A DNA stretch of 5,197 bases. Source: Flavobacterium sp. Its GTDB lineage: Bacteria > Bacteroidota > Bacteroidia > Flavobacteriales > Flavobacteriaceae. The position numbers and the translations under genes are program-made. Where the stretch lies: positions 1 to 5,197 of the forward strand of contig JALRGZ010000091.1 of assembly GCA_023253295.1 (NCBI GenBank). Reading direction: 5' to 3'. The notes under the pieces were generated by a model. That model was not told where the DNA came from and did not search any database. It saw only the letters and a list, made by a program, of their open reading frames with translations. Of this stretch, positions 1 to 5,197 are shown one piece after another; positions within the stretch are counted from its first letter, which is position 1, and each line of letters opens with the position of its first letter.

Positions 1-56
1 TTAAGTAAAGTTGCAATTGATAAGTCATCCTCAACAATAAAAATTTTTGCCTTCAT
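1..56 (-). CDS. Response regulator, N-terminal 18 codons only (runs off left edge)
   Basis: Translating the minus strand from the ATG at 56-54 gives MKAKIFIVEDDLSIATLL, open to the window edge. A short basic start, a hydrophobic beta strand (KIFIV) and the acidic cluster E9-D10-D11 are the typical opening of a CheY-like receiver domain, where the acidic residues help bind Mg2+ next to the phosphorylated aspartate. That aspartate (near residue 50-55) and any output domain lie outside the window, so the subfamily (OmpR, LuxR, LytTR or stand-alone receiver) cannot be told. The start is preceded by AT-rich DNA without a Shine-Dalgarno motif, like the other genes here. It begins 10 bases after the end of the stop codon of the truncated secDF frame, on the same strand. 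Only 18 residues are visible, so the family call rests on one motif. Confidence 0.72.
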   Translation of the reverse strand, partial: MKAKIFIVEDDLSIATLL

Positions 57-65
57 AAGTCAATA

Positions 66-779
66 TTATATATATATGTAACATATTTGTAATAATTTTT
101 TAATTCTATCTACATCTTTAGCACCTGGAAGTTCTACTAAGATTCTTCCTGATTCTCCTAATTTTTGGATATTTGGTTGTGTTACACCAAATTTATCGAT
201 ACGCTTTCTAAGTACACCAAATGCACTTTCAACAGACTCATCAACTTTTTTTCTGATTACTTTCTTAACTTGATCATCAGTCATTTGAAAATCAACCCCA
301 CCTTCACCTTGTAAATTTCTATTTGCAAAAATATCTGGAGAAGCTAATTTTACAGTTCCTTTTGAATTCGTTTCAAAAGCATCAAAAAACTTCTCTAAAT
401 AAGGCTTGTTTCCCTGCATATCAGCAGTTGCATCAGCCAAAGATTTATTAAAAACAGGGTTTTTAGAATTATTAGCTAATCCTTTCAAAATATCTTTAAC
501 CGAAATTTGAAGAATAACATTGATTCCTCCCTCTAAGTCAAGTCCTTTGTTGATTTGCTTATCACTTACTTCATTAAAAGTAAAATCCGTAAACCCAAGA
601 TTAAATACTTTTTCTTTACCAATCGAATCTAAATACCTTAGTTCTTTTTCAGAGTCACCATTGGCAAAAATTTTCGCATCATTTTTAACATTATTTGCGA
701 CAAAAGTGAACGAGAGTTGGTAAATACTTACCAATGCAAATAGAATTGCGAAAAATTTAATAAGTCCTTTATTCTGCAT
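66..779 (-). CDS. secDF: SecDF protein translocase subunit, truncated N-terminal fragment (237 aa)
   Basis: SecD/SecF are inner-membrane partners of SecYEG that help pull proteins across the membrane using the proton gradient; in Bacteroidetes they are usually one fused protein of close to 1000 residues. Seen here: an N-terminal membrane segment at about residues 7-28, the SecD signature GLDLEGG at 79-85, a periplasmic region, and the conserved stretch RKRIDKFGVTQPNIQ at 191-205 followed by RILVELPGAKDVDRIKKLLQ ending at 231. After that the family would continue into the rest of the first periplasmic domain and six membrane helices; instead the frame reads ICYIYI and stops. About three quarters of the protein is missing, so this product should not work as a translocase subunit. 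The ATG at 779 fits the membrane-anchor start. It lies downstream of mdh, separated by a terminator and its own promoter. Whether the break is biological or an assembly join is unresolved. Confidence 0.88.
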   Translation of the reverse strand: MQNKGLIKFFAILFALVSIYQLSFTFVANNVKNDAKIFANGDSEKELRYLDSIGKEKVFNLGFTDFTFNEVSDKQINKGLDLEGGINVILQISVKDILKGLANNSKNPVFNKSLADATADMQGNKPYLEKFFDAFETNSKGTVKLASPDIFANRNLQGEGGVDFQMTDDQVKKVIRKKVDESVESAFGVLRKRIDKFGVTQPNIQKLGESGRILVELPGAKDVDRIKKLLQICYIYI

Positions 780-818
780 TATTACTAAAAATTAATTATT
801 TTAAATTTATTATTTTAA

Positions 819-880
819 TTATTCAATCTTGAAAATCAGCATCTTAAATGTTATTTATTCTAAAAAAAAGAAACTAACAT
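819..880 (-). promoter_or_regulatory. secDF leader with two tiny reading frames (possible uORFs)
   Basis: The stretch between the likely secDF transcription start (about 900) and its ATG (779) contains two short minus-strand frames: 880-860 encodes MLVSFF-stop and 842-819 encodes MLIFKIE-stop. Both start inside the same 9-base direct repeat, TTTAAGATG (886-878 and 848-840), and both continue Met-Leu then hydrophobic residues. The second stop is 39 bases before the secDF start. Upstream arrest peptides controlling secDF are known in other phyla (VemP in Vibrio), but those are much longer, so any regulatory role is speculation. The rest of the 225-base gap between mdh and secDF is AT-rich and holds only the promoter and mdh terminator described separately. 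Confidence 0.2.
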
Positions 881-904
881 CTTAAAATCCTTTTTAAAAC
901 CGAG

Positions 905-935
905 CAAATATATAATTCTGGTTAAGATTAACCAA
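905..935 (-). promoter_or_regulatory. Bacteroidetes-type promoter for secDF
   Basis: On the minus strand there is TTG at 935-933, a 20-base spacer, and TATATTTG at 912-905, an exact match to the Bacteroidetes -7 consensus TAnnTTTG with a TTG -33 element at near-ideal spacing (the usual distance is about 19). Transcription would start at about 898-901, giving a leader of about 120 bases before the secDF ATG at 779. It lies after the mdh terminator in the direction of transcription, which supports separate expression of secDF. Confidence 0.65.
920..933. repeat. Inverted repeat GGTTAA-GA-TTAACC in the secDF promoter spacer
   Basis: Two perfect 6-base arms, GGTTAA (920-925) and TTAACC (928-933), flank a 2-base centre. 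The palindrome occupies the spacer between the -33 and -7 elements and touches the -33 TTG, where a bound dimeric regulator would block RNA polymerase. No regulator is identified; the operator role is inferred from position and symmetry only. Confidence 0.4.
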
Positions 936-955
936 TTTATTTATTATTTATTCTC

Positions 956-983
956 AAAAAAAAGACTGCAAAATTGCAGTCTT
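956..983 (-). terminator. Intrinsic terminator downstream of mdh
   Basis: Read on the minus strand, a 9-base-pair stem AAGACTGCA/TGCAGTCTT (983-975 with 970-962) closes a 4-base loop and runs directly into a T-rich tract (963-956 is all A on the plus strand, two of these being part of the stem). It begins 21 bases beyond the mdh stop codon and is placed to end the mdh transcript before the secDF promoter. Confidence 0.85.
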
Positions 984-1004
984 CACTTTTATATGTGAAA
1001 ATCG

Positions 1005-1940
1005 TTAAGCCAAAACACTCTTTAAAGCCTCATTCATTGCTCTAACTGCATCTGCACTCTTCGCAAACAAGGCTTTTTCATTATCATTTAATTGAATATC
1101 GATTATCTCCTCTACCCCATTTTTACCTATGATACAAGGAACACCAATACAAATATCATTTTGACCATATTCCCCCTCTACATATACTGAGCAGGCAATC
1201 ATTCTTTTTTGATCATTCAAAATACTATCAACCAAAAATGCCACTGAAGCTCCAGGAGCATACCAAGCTGATGTTCCCAAAAGCCCTGTAAGTGTTGCCC
1301 CACCTACCATGGTATCTGCAGCTACTTTTTGTAACACTTCATCTGACAAAAATTGCGTAACCGGAATTCCATTGTAGGATGCCAAACGTGTTAAAGGAAT
1401 CATTGTTGTATCTCCATGACCTCCAATTACCATTCCGGAGATATCATTTGCAGGTTTATCCAAGGCTAGGGAAAGATAGGTTCTAAAACGAGAACTATCT
1501 AAAATACCACCCATTCCGATAATTCTGTTCTTTGGCAAGCCAGTAGACTTCAAAGCCAAATACGTCATTGTATCCATTGGATTCGAAACCATCACAATAA
1601 TGGTATCAGGAGAATATTTTAAAATATTCTCAACAACCGATTTTACAATCCCAGCATTAATACCTATTAACTCCTCACGAGTCATTCCCGGTTTTCTCGG
1701 AATCCCGGAAGTTACTACAACCACATCACTATTAGCGGTTTTTGAATAATCATTGGTAACCCCAATCACCCGGGTATTAAAACCAGTATCAGTAGCACAT
1801 TGCATGATATCTAAAGCTTTCCCTTCGGCAAAACCTTCTTTAATATCCAATAAAACTACTTCACTAGCTATTCCTCTATAAGATATAACGTCTGCACAGG
1901 TTGCGCCAACATTTCCTGCTCCTACAATAGTAACTTTCAT
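1005..1940 (-). CDS. mdh: Malate dehydrogenase, NAD-dependent (LDH-like type)
   Basis: This cytoplasmic TCA-cycle enzyme interconverts malate and oxaloacetate with NAD. The 311-residue length is normal for the LDH-like group. The N-terminal Rossmann fold shows GAGNVG at 7-12 and Asp32 at the end of the second strand, which favours NAD over NADP. The substrate loop IPRKPGMTREE (80-90) carries Arg82 and Arg88; an arginine at the position of Arg82 is the feature that separates malate from lactate dehydrogenases. Asn120 is in the VSNPMD motif, Asp148 and Arg151 in GILDSSRFR, and the catalytic His175 in GGHGD, so all active-site residues are present. The ATG at 1940 sits directly before the first beta strand. 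No Shine-Dalgarno motif precedes it, as is usual in this phylum. It lies 93 bases after gyrB and before secDF on the same strand, and ends at its own terminator. No sign of damage or transfer is seen. Confidence 0.96.
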   Translation of the reverse strand: MKVTIVGAGNVGATCADVISYRGIASEVVLLDIKEGFAEGKALDIMQCATDTGFNTRVIGVTNDYSKTANSDVVVVTSGIPRKPGMTREELIGINAGIVKSVVENILKYSPDTIIVMVSNPMDTMTYLALKSTGLPKNRIIGMGGILDSSRFRTYLSLALDKPANDISGMVIGGHGDTTMIPLTRLASYNGIPVTQFLSDEVLQKVAADTMVGGATLTGLLGTSAWYAPGASVAFLVDSILNDQKRMIACSVYVEGEYGQNDICIGVPCIIGKNGVEEIIDIQLNDNEKALFAKSADAVRAMNEALKSVLA

Positions 1941-1948
1941 ATTAAAAC

Positions 1949-2027
1949 GTTTATTCGGTTAAGTAAAAAAAAATGGTTAACTATCGCTAATCTACAATTT
2001 ATTACTCAAAATAACCACCGAATAAAC
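1949..2027 (-). repeat. Long-range 11-bp inverted repeat filling the gyrB-mdh gap
   Basis: The arms GTTTATTCGGT (1949-1959) and ACCGAATAAAC (2017-2027) are perfect reverse complements 57 bases apart. In minus-strand RNA the 5' arm starts 6 bases after the gyrB stop codon and the 3' arm ends 8 bases before the mdh ATG. Immediately inside the outer stem a second short pairing is possible, GGTTA (2016-2012) with TAACC (1979-1975), followed by a run of nine T (1973-1965). The inner pairing plus T run weakly resembles a gyrB terminator; the whole could instead be a leader structure over the mdh ribosome site. No good TAnnTTTG promoter is present in this gap; the nearest is TTATTTTG at 2014-2007 with one mismatch and no TTG upstream. 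Confidence 0.55.
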
Positions 2028-2033
2028 TATTTT

Positions 2034-3977
2034 TTACGCATCAATATTAGCATATACTGCATTTTTCTCGATAAATTCTCTACGTGGCGGCACTTCATCC
2101 CCCATCAACATAGAAAACACACGATCAGCTTCTGCTAAACTTTCAATGGTTACCTGACGTAAAGTTCTGAAATTAGGATCCATTGTTGTTTCCCACAACT
2201 GCTCCGCATTCATTTCTCCAAGACCTTTATAACGTTGAATATTAGCACTACCTCCCATTCTTTCGTTAGCCTGATCACGTTGAACATCGTTCCAAGCATA
2301 CTCTTTCTTGTTTCCTTTTTTAACTAAGTATAAAGGTGGAGCCGCAATATAAACGTGTCCTTCTTCGATCAATTCTTTCATAAAACGGAAGAAGAATGTC
2401 AAAATCAATGTAGAAATATGACTACCATCGACATCGGCATCACACATGATGATTACTTTATGGTAACGTAATTTTGAAATATTCAAAGCTTTACTATCTT
2501 CCTCTGTTCCAATAGTAACCCCTAACGCAGTAAAGATATTTCTAATTTCTTCGTTTTCGAAAACTTTGTGGTGCATCGCTTTTTCAACGTTCAAAATCTT
2601 ACCTCTTAATGGTAAAATCGCTTGAAAATTACGGTCACGACCTTGTTTAGCGGTTCCACCCGCCGAGTCTCCCTCGACAAGATAAACCTCACATTTTGCA
2701 GGATCTTGTTCTGAACAATCCGATAATTTACCAGGCAATCCACCGCCACCCATTACGGTTTTACGTTGCACCATTTCACGGGCTTTTTTAGCCGCGTGAC
2801 GTGCCTGAGCTGCTAAGATTACTTTTTGAACGATGATTTTAGCGTCATTTGGATTTTCTTCCAAATACGTCTCCACCATCTCACTTACCGCCTGACTCAC
2901 AGGAGAAACAACTTCTCTGTTACCCAATTTGGTTTTCGTTTGTCCTTCAAATTGCGGCTCAGCTACTTTTACCGAAATAATTGCCGTCAAACCTTCACGG
3001 AAATCATCTCCGGAAATATCAAACTTTAATTTATCCAACATTCCAGAAGCATCGGCATATTTCTTCAAAGAACGGGTTAATCCCATTCTGAATCCCTGCA
3101 AATGCGTTCCTCCTTCGTGTGTGTTAATATTATTCACATAAGAAAAAATATTCTCAGAATAACTTGTATTATAAATCAAAGCTACTTCAACTGGAATTTC
3201 CGCTTTTTGGTTATCCATAGAAATTACGTGACCAATAATAGGCTCACGGTTTCCATCTAAATAGCGAATATATTCTTTTAATCCTTCCTGAGAATGAAAC
3301 ACTTCTCCAAGAGGATTCCCATTTTCATCTAATTCTCTTTTATCACAAAAATTAATGGTAATTCCTTTGTTCAGATAAGCCAATTCACGCATACGCGCCG
3401 ACAAAGTATCATAAGAATACTCAGTAGTTTGTGTAAAAATAGTTGGGTCAGGGTAAAAAGTAACAATAGTACCTCTTTTAGAAGTATCTCCTATCTGCTT
3501 AACCGGATAAAGCGCCTTACCTCTTTCATATTCTTGTTGATAAATTTTACCGTCACTACTGTGAACTGTAGCTGTTAAATGAGTCGACAAAGCATTCACA
3601 CAAGATACCCCTACCCCGTGTAATCCTCCGGAAACTTTATACGAATCTTTATCGAATTTACCTCCGGCACCAATCTTAGTCATTACAACCTCTAATGCCG
3701 AAACGCCTTCTTTTTTATGAATTCCTACAGGAATACCACGTCCATTATCTTCTACTGTAATCGAACCATCTTCATTGATAGCAACACTAATAGTATCACA
3801 GTGACCTCCCATTGCCTCATCAATGGAGTTATCAACAACTTCATACACTAAATGATGAAGCCCTCGAACCCCAACATCACCAATATACATCGATGGACGC
3901 ATTCTTACGTGCTCCATTCCTTCTAAGGCCTGTATACTATCTTCTGAATAATTTGGGGTTTTTGCTTCTTCGCTCAT
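2034..3977 (-). CDS. gyrB: DNA gyrase subunit B
   Basis: GyrB is the ATPase subunit of gyrase (GyrA2GyrB2), which introduces negative supercoils into DNA and is essential. The GHKL ATPase domain (about residues 1-225) shows EVVDNSIDEA with catalytic Glu46 and Asn50, EDNGRGIP with Asp77, and GGLHGVG at 117-123. The transducer domain carries QTKTKLG at 346-352, whose lysines contact ATP. The TOPRIM domain has EGDSAGG at 435-441 with Glu435, and DADVDG at 513-518 supplying the metal-binding aspartates. PLRGKILNVEKA (456-467) and QRYKGLGEMN (581-590) are present; the latter with Tyr favours GyrB over topoisomerase IV ParE. The 647 residues are full length for the form without the extra domain found in enteric GyrB. 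The ATG at 3977 gives a typical short acidic lead. A promoter element lies about 30 bases upstream, and mdh follows on the same strand. No defect is seen. Confidence 0.97.
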   Translation of the reverse strand: MSEEAKTPNYSEDSIQALEGMEHVRMRPSMYIGDVGVRGLHHLVYEVVDNSIDEAMGGHCDTISVAINEDGSITVEDNGRGIPVGIHKKEGVSALEVVMTKIGAGGKFDKDSYKVSGGLHGVGVSCVNALSTHLTATVHSSDGKIYQQEYERGKALYPVKQIGDTSKRGTIVTFYPDPTIFTQTTEYSYDTLSARMRELAYLNKGITINFCDKRELDENGNPLGEVFHSQEGLKEYIRYLDGNREPIIGHVISMDNQKAEIPVEVALIYNTSYSENIFSYVNNINTHEGGTHLQGFRMGLTRSLKKYADASGMLDKLKFDISGDDFREGLTAIISVKVAEPQFEGQTKTKLGNREVVSPVSQAVSEMVETYLEENPNDAKIIVQKVILAAQARHAAKKAREMVQRKTVMGGGGLPGKLSDCSEQDPAKCEVYLVEGDSAGGTAKQGRDRNFQAILPLRGKILNVEKAMHHKVFENEEIRNIFTALGVTIGTEEDSKALNISKLRYHKVIIMCDADVDGSHISTLILTFFFRFMKELIEEGHVYIAAPPLYLVKKGNKKEYAWNDVQRDQANERMGGSANIQRYKGLGEMNAEQLWETTMDPNFRTLRQVTIESLAEADRVFSMLMGDEVPPRREFIEKNAVYANIDA

Positions 3978-4006
3978 AGGTCAGATTTCATGGTAATGTA
4001 TCCTAG

Positions 4007-4014
4007 CAAATATA
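4007..4014 (-). promoter_or_regulatory. Candidate -7 promoter element of gyrB
   Basis: TATATTTG on the minus strand (4014-4007) exactly matches the Bacteroidetes -7 consensus TAnnTTTG and is identical to the one before secDF. Transcription would start at about 4000, giving a leader of about 23 bases. The upstream -33 element is poor: the nearest TTG (4030-4028) is only 13 bases away, and the region at the usual distance is the base of the asnB terminator stem and its T tract. The match plus its location between a terminator and gyrB supports the call despite the weak -33. Confidence 0.5.
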
Positions 4015-4028
4015 GCCGAAACAGCAGC

Positions 4029-4060
4029 AAAAATAAGGGCTCGAATAAGTTCGAGCCCTT
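4029..4060 (-). terminator. Intrinsic terminator downstream of asnB
   Basis: A perfect 11-base-pair stem AAGGGCTCGAA/TTCGAGCCCTT (4060-4050 with 4045-4035) closes a 4-base loop. On the minus strand it is followed by A and five T (4033-4029). It starts 30 bases after the asnB stop codon, so it should separate asnB from gyrB transcription. The GC-rich stem stands out sharply from its AT-rich surroundings. Confidence 0.88.
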
Positions 4061-4090
4061 CAAGTTATCAACACTTTAGTGTGAACAATA

Positions 4091-5197
4091 TCACTTTTCG
4101 TAAGCGTCTGTATGCACCGATTTAATCGCCCTTCCAGAAGGCTCATTCATCGTTTTAAATGCGGCATCCCATTCAAGAGCCGTTTTAGTGCTACATGCCA
4201 CCGAAGGCTCTTGCGGCACGCTCAATGCTGCGGCGTCTGATGGAAAGTGTGAGGCGAAGATACTACGGTAAAAATACTCTTCTTTCGTCTGAGGTGTTTG
4301 AATTGGATACTTAAAGGCTGCTTGCTCCATTTGAGCGTCGCTCACCTCTTCATTAACCTTCTCTTTTAGGGTGTCAATCCAAGAATATCCCACACCATCA
4401 GAGAATTGCTCTTTCTGACGCCATGCTACCTCGGCAGGGAGCATATCTTCAAAGGCTTTACGCAATACCCATTTCTCCATACGCTCTCCATTGATCATCT
4501 TGTCATTTGGATTCAATCGCATAGCCACATCGATGAATTCTTTGTCTAAGAAAGGAACTCTACCTTCAATTCCCCAGGCGGCAAGTGATTTGTTAGCACG
4601 CAAACAATCGTACATGTGCAACTTATCCAATTTACGCACCGTTTCTTCGTGAAATTCTTGCGCATTTGGAGCCTTGTGGAAGTATAGATATCCTCCAAAC
4701 AATTCGTCCGATCCTTCGCCAGACAATACCATTTTAATCCCCATCGACTTGATGACACGCGCCATTAAGTACATTGGCGTCGCAGCCCTTACCGTGGTGA
4801 TATCATAGGTTTCAAGATGGTATATCACATCTTTGATCGCGTCAAGCCCTTCTTGAATGGTAAAAATCACCTCGTGATGCACCGTTTTAATGTAGTCGGC
4901 AACCTTTCGGGCGGCCGCCAAATCTGGTGAACCCTCTAACCCCACAGCAAACGAATGCAATTGTGGCCACCAGGCACTCTCTGTATTATCAGATTCAATA
5001 CGTTTTTCAGCATACTTTTTTGCAACGGCTGAAGTGATCGAAGAATCAAGCCCTCCAGACAGCAGCACTCCATAAGGAACATCTGACATCAACTGACGCT
5101 TAACGGCTGCCTCAAGCGCCTCCTTTAGTGCATCGATTGAGGTCTCGTTTTCTTTAACGGCATCATAAGATTTCCAATCCCTATCATACCAGCGAAT
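4091..5197 (-). CDS. asnB: Asparagine synthetase B, glutamine-hydrolysing, C-terminal 368 residues (5' end beyond window)
   Basis: AsnB makes asparagine from aspartate, ATP and glutamine in the cytoplasm. The frame is open to the right edge, starting IRWYDRDWKSYDAV; about 185 N-terminal residues are missing, including the glutaminase domain with catalytic Cys2. The visible part is the synthetase domain: the ATP pyrophosphatase loop SGGLDSS (residues 47-53 of the visible part), WWPQLHSFAVG, TPMYLMAR, SGEGSDELFGGY (159-170) and AWRQKEQFSDGVGYSWID (258-275). The sequence and C-terminal layout resemble the E. coli AsnB type, about 554 residues in full. The TTG/ATG at 5092/5089 is not a start: it is codon 36-37 of the visible frame, within RQLMSDVPYG, and homology continues upstream of it. 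It ends at TGA 4093-4091, before a strong terminator. Its GC content is visibly higher than that of mdh and secDF (two sampled 60-base lines have 31 and 36 G+C, against 18 in a secDF line). Confidence 0.95.
   Translation of the reverse strand: MRWYDRDWKSYDAVKENETSIDALKEALEAAVKRQLMSDVPYGVLLSGGLDSSITSAVAKKYAEKRIESDNTESAWWPQLHSFAVGLEGSPDLAAARKVADYIKTVHHEVIFTIQEGLDAIKDVIYHLETYDITTVRAATPMYLMARVIKSMGIKMVLSGEGSDELFGGYLYFHKAPNAQEFHEETVRKLDKLHMYDCLRANKSLAAWGIEGRVPFLDKEFIDVAMRLNPNDKMINGERMEKWVLRKAFEDMLPAEVAWRQKEQFSDGVGYSWIDTLKEKVNEEVSDAQMEQAAFKYPIQTPQTKEEYFYRSIFASHFPSDAAALSVPQEPSVACSTKTALEWDAAFKTMNEPSGRAIKSVHTDAYEK

Noticed and set aside
67..76. (TA)5 run as a phase-variable repeat
   Set aside because: Too short to support slippage by itself and located at the end of a broken frame; it is noted only as a feature of the junction.
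520..723. Plus-strand open frame of 67 codons
   Set aside because: It lies wholly inside the secDF coding frame on the other strand, has no family features, and is an antisense shadow of a recognised protein.
1965..1973. Nine-A run as a standard gyrB terminator tract
   Set aside because: Only a 5-base-pair stem with a 32-base loop precedes it on the transcribed strand, which is too weak to call an intrinsic terminator.
2007..2014. TTATTTTG as the mdh promoter
   Set aside because: It mismatches TAnnTTTG at the second base and has no TTG at a usable distance upstream.
2826..3141. Two overlapping plus-strand open frames
   Set aside because: Both are antisense to the strongly conserved transducer region of gyrB and overlap each other in different frames; they show no recognisable domain.
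4546..4758. Minus-strand frame of 70 codons in another phase inside asnB
   Set aside because: It is out of frame within the conserved synthetase domain, which is clearly the real coding frame.
5087..5092. Possible asnB start at the TTG/ATG here
   Set aside because: The frame stays open for 35 more codons to the window edge and those codons match the AsnB family, so the start is outside the window.

Overview
The window looks like chromosomal DNA from a Flavobacterium-like member of the Bacteroidetes (Flavobacteriaceae). The evidence is AT-rich DNA, a 647-residue GyrB without the long TOPRIM insert of enteric bacteria, an LDH-like malate dehydrogenase of 311 residues, a SecDF-type N-terminus, starts without Shine-Dalgarno sequences, and promoter elements of the Bacteroidetes form TAnnTTTG (here TATATTTG twice). 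Genus is inferred from protein feel and gene order; no search was run.

Every recognisable gene lies on the minus strand. In transcription order (right to left) they are: the C-terminal two thirds of glutamine-dependent asparagine synthetase asnB, which runs in from the right edge and ends in a strong intrinsic terminator; gyrB, complete, with a promoter next to that terminator; mdh, complete, behind a 93-base gap holding a long-range inverted repeat and followed by an intrinsic terminator; secDF, with its own promoter and a leader of about 120 bases; and the first 18 codons of a response regulator running off the left edge.

These are housekeeping functions: asparagine synthesis, DNA supercoiling, the TCA cycle and protein export. 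They appear to be mostly separate transcription units, except that gyrB and mdh may be partly co-transcribed. I see no mobile element, CRISPR array, rRNA, tRNA or defence system, and no convincing new multi-gene system.

The most notable point is that secDF is broken. The reading frame matches SecD for about 231 residues, then switches within an AT-rich stretch to six unrelated residues and a stop; ten bases after the end of that stop a response regulator begins. The rest of SecD and all of SecF are absent. This is either a real rearrangement or an assembly misjoin, and the sequence alone cannot decide. Secondary points are two tiny reading frames and an operator-like inverted repeat upstream of secDF, a long inverted repeat in the mdh leader, and a visibly higher GC content in asnB.
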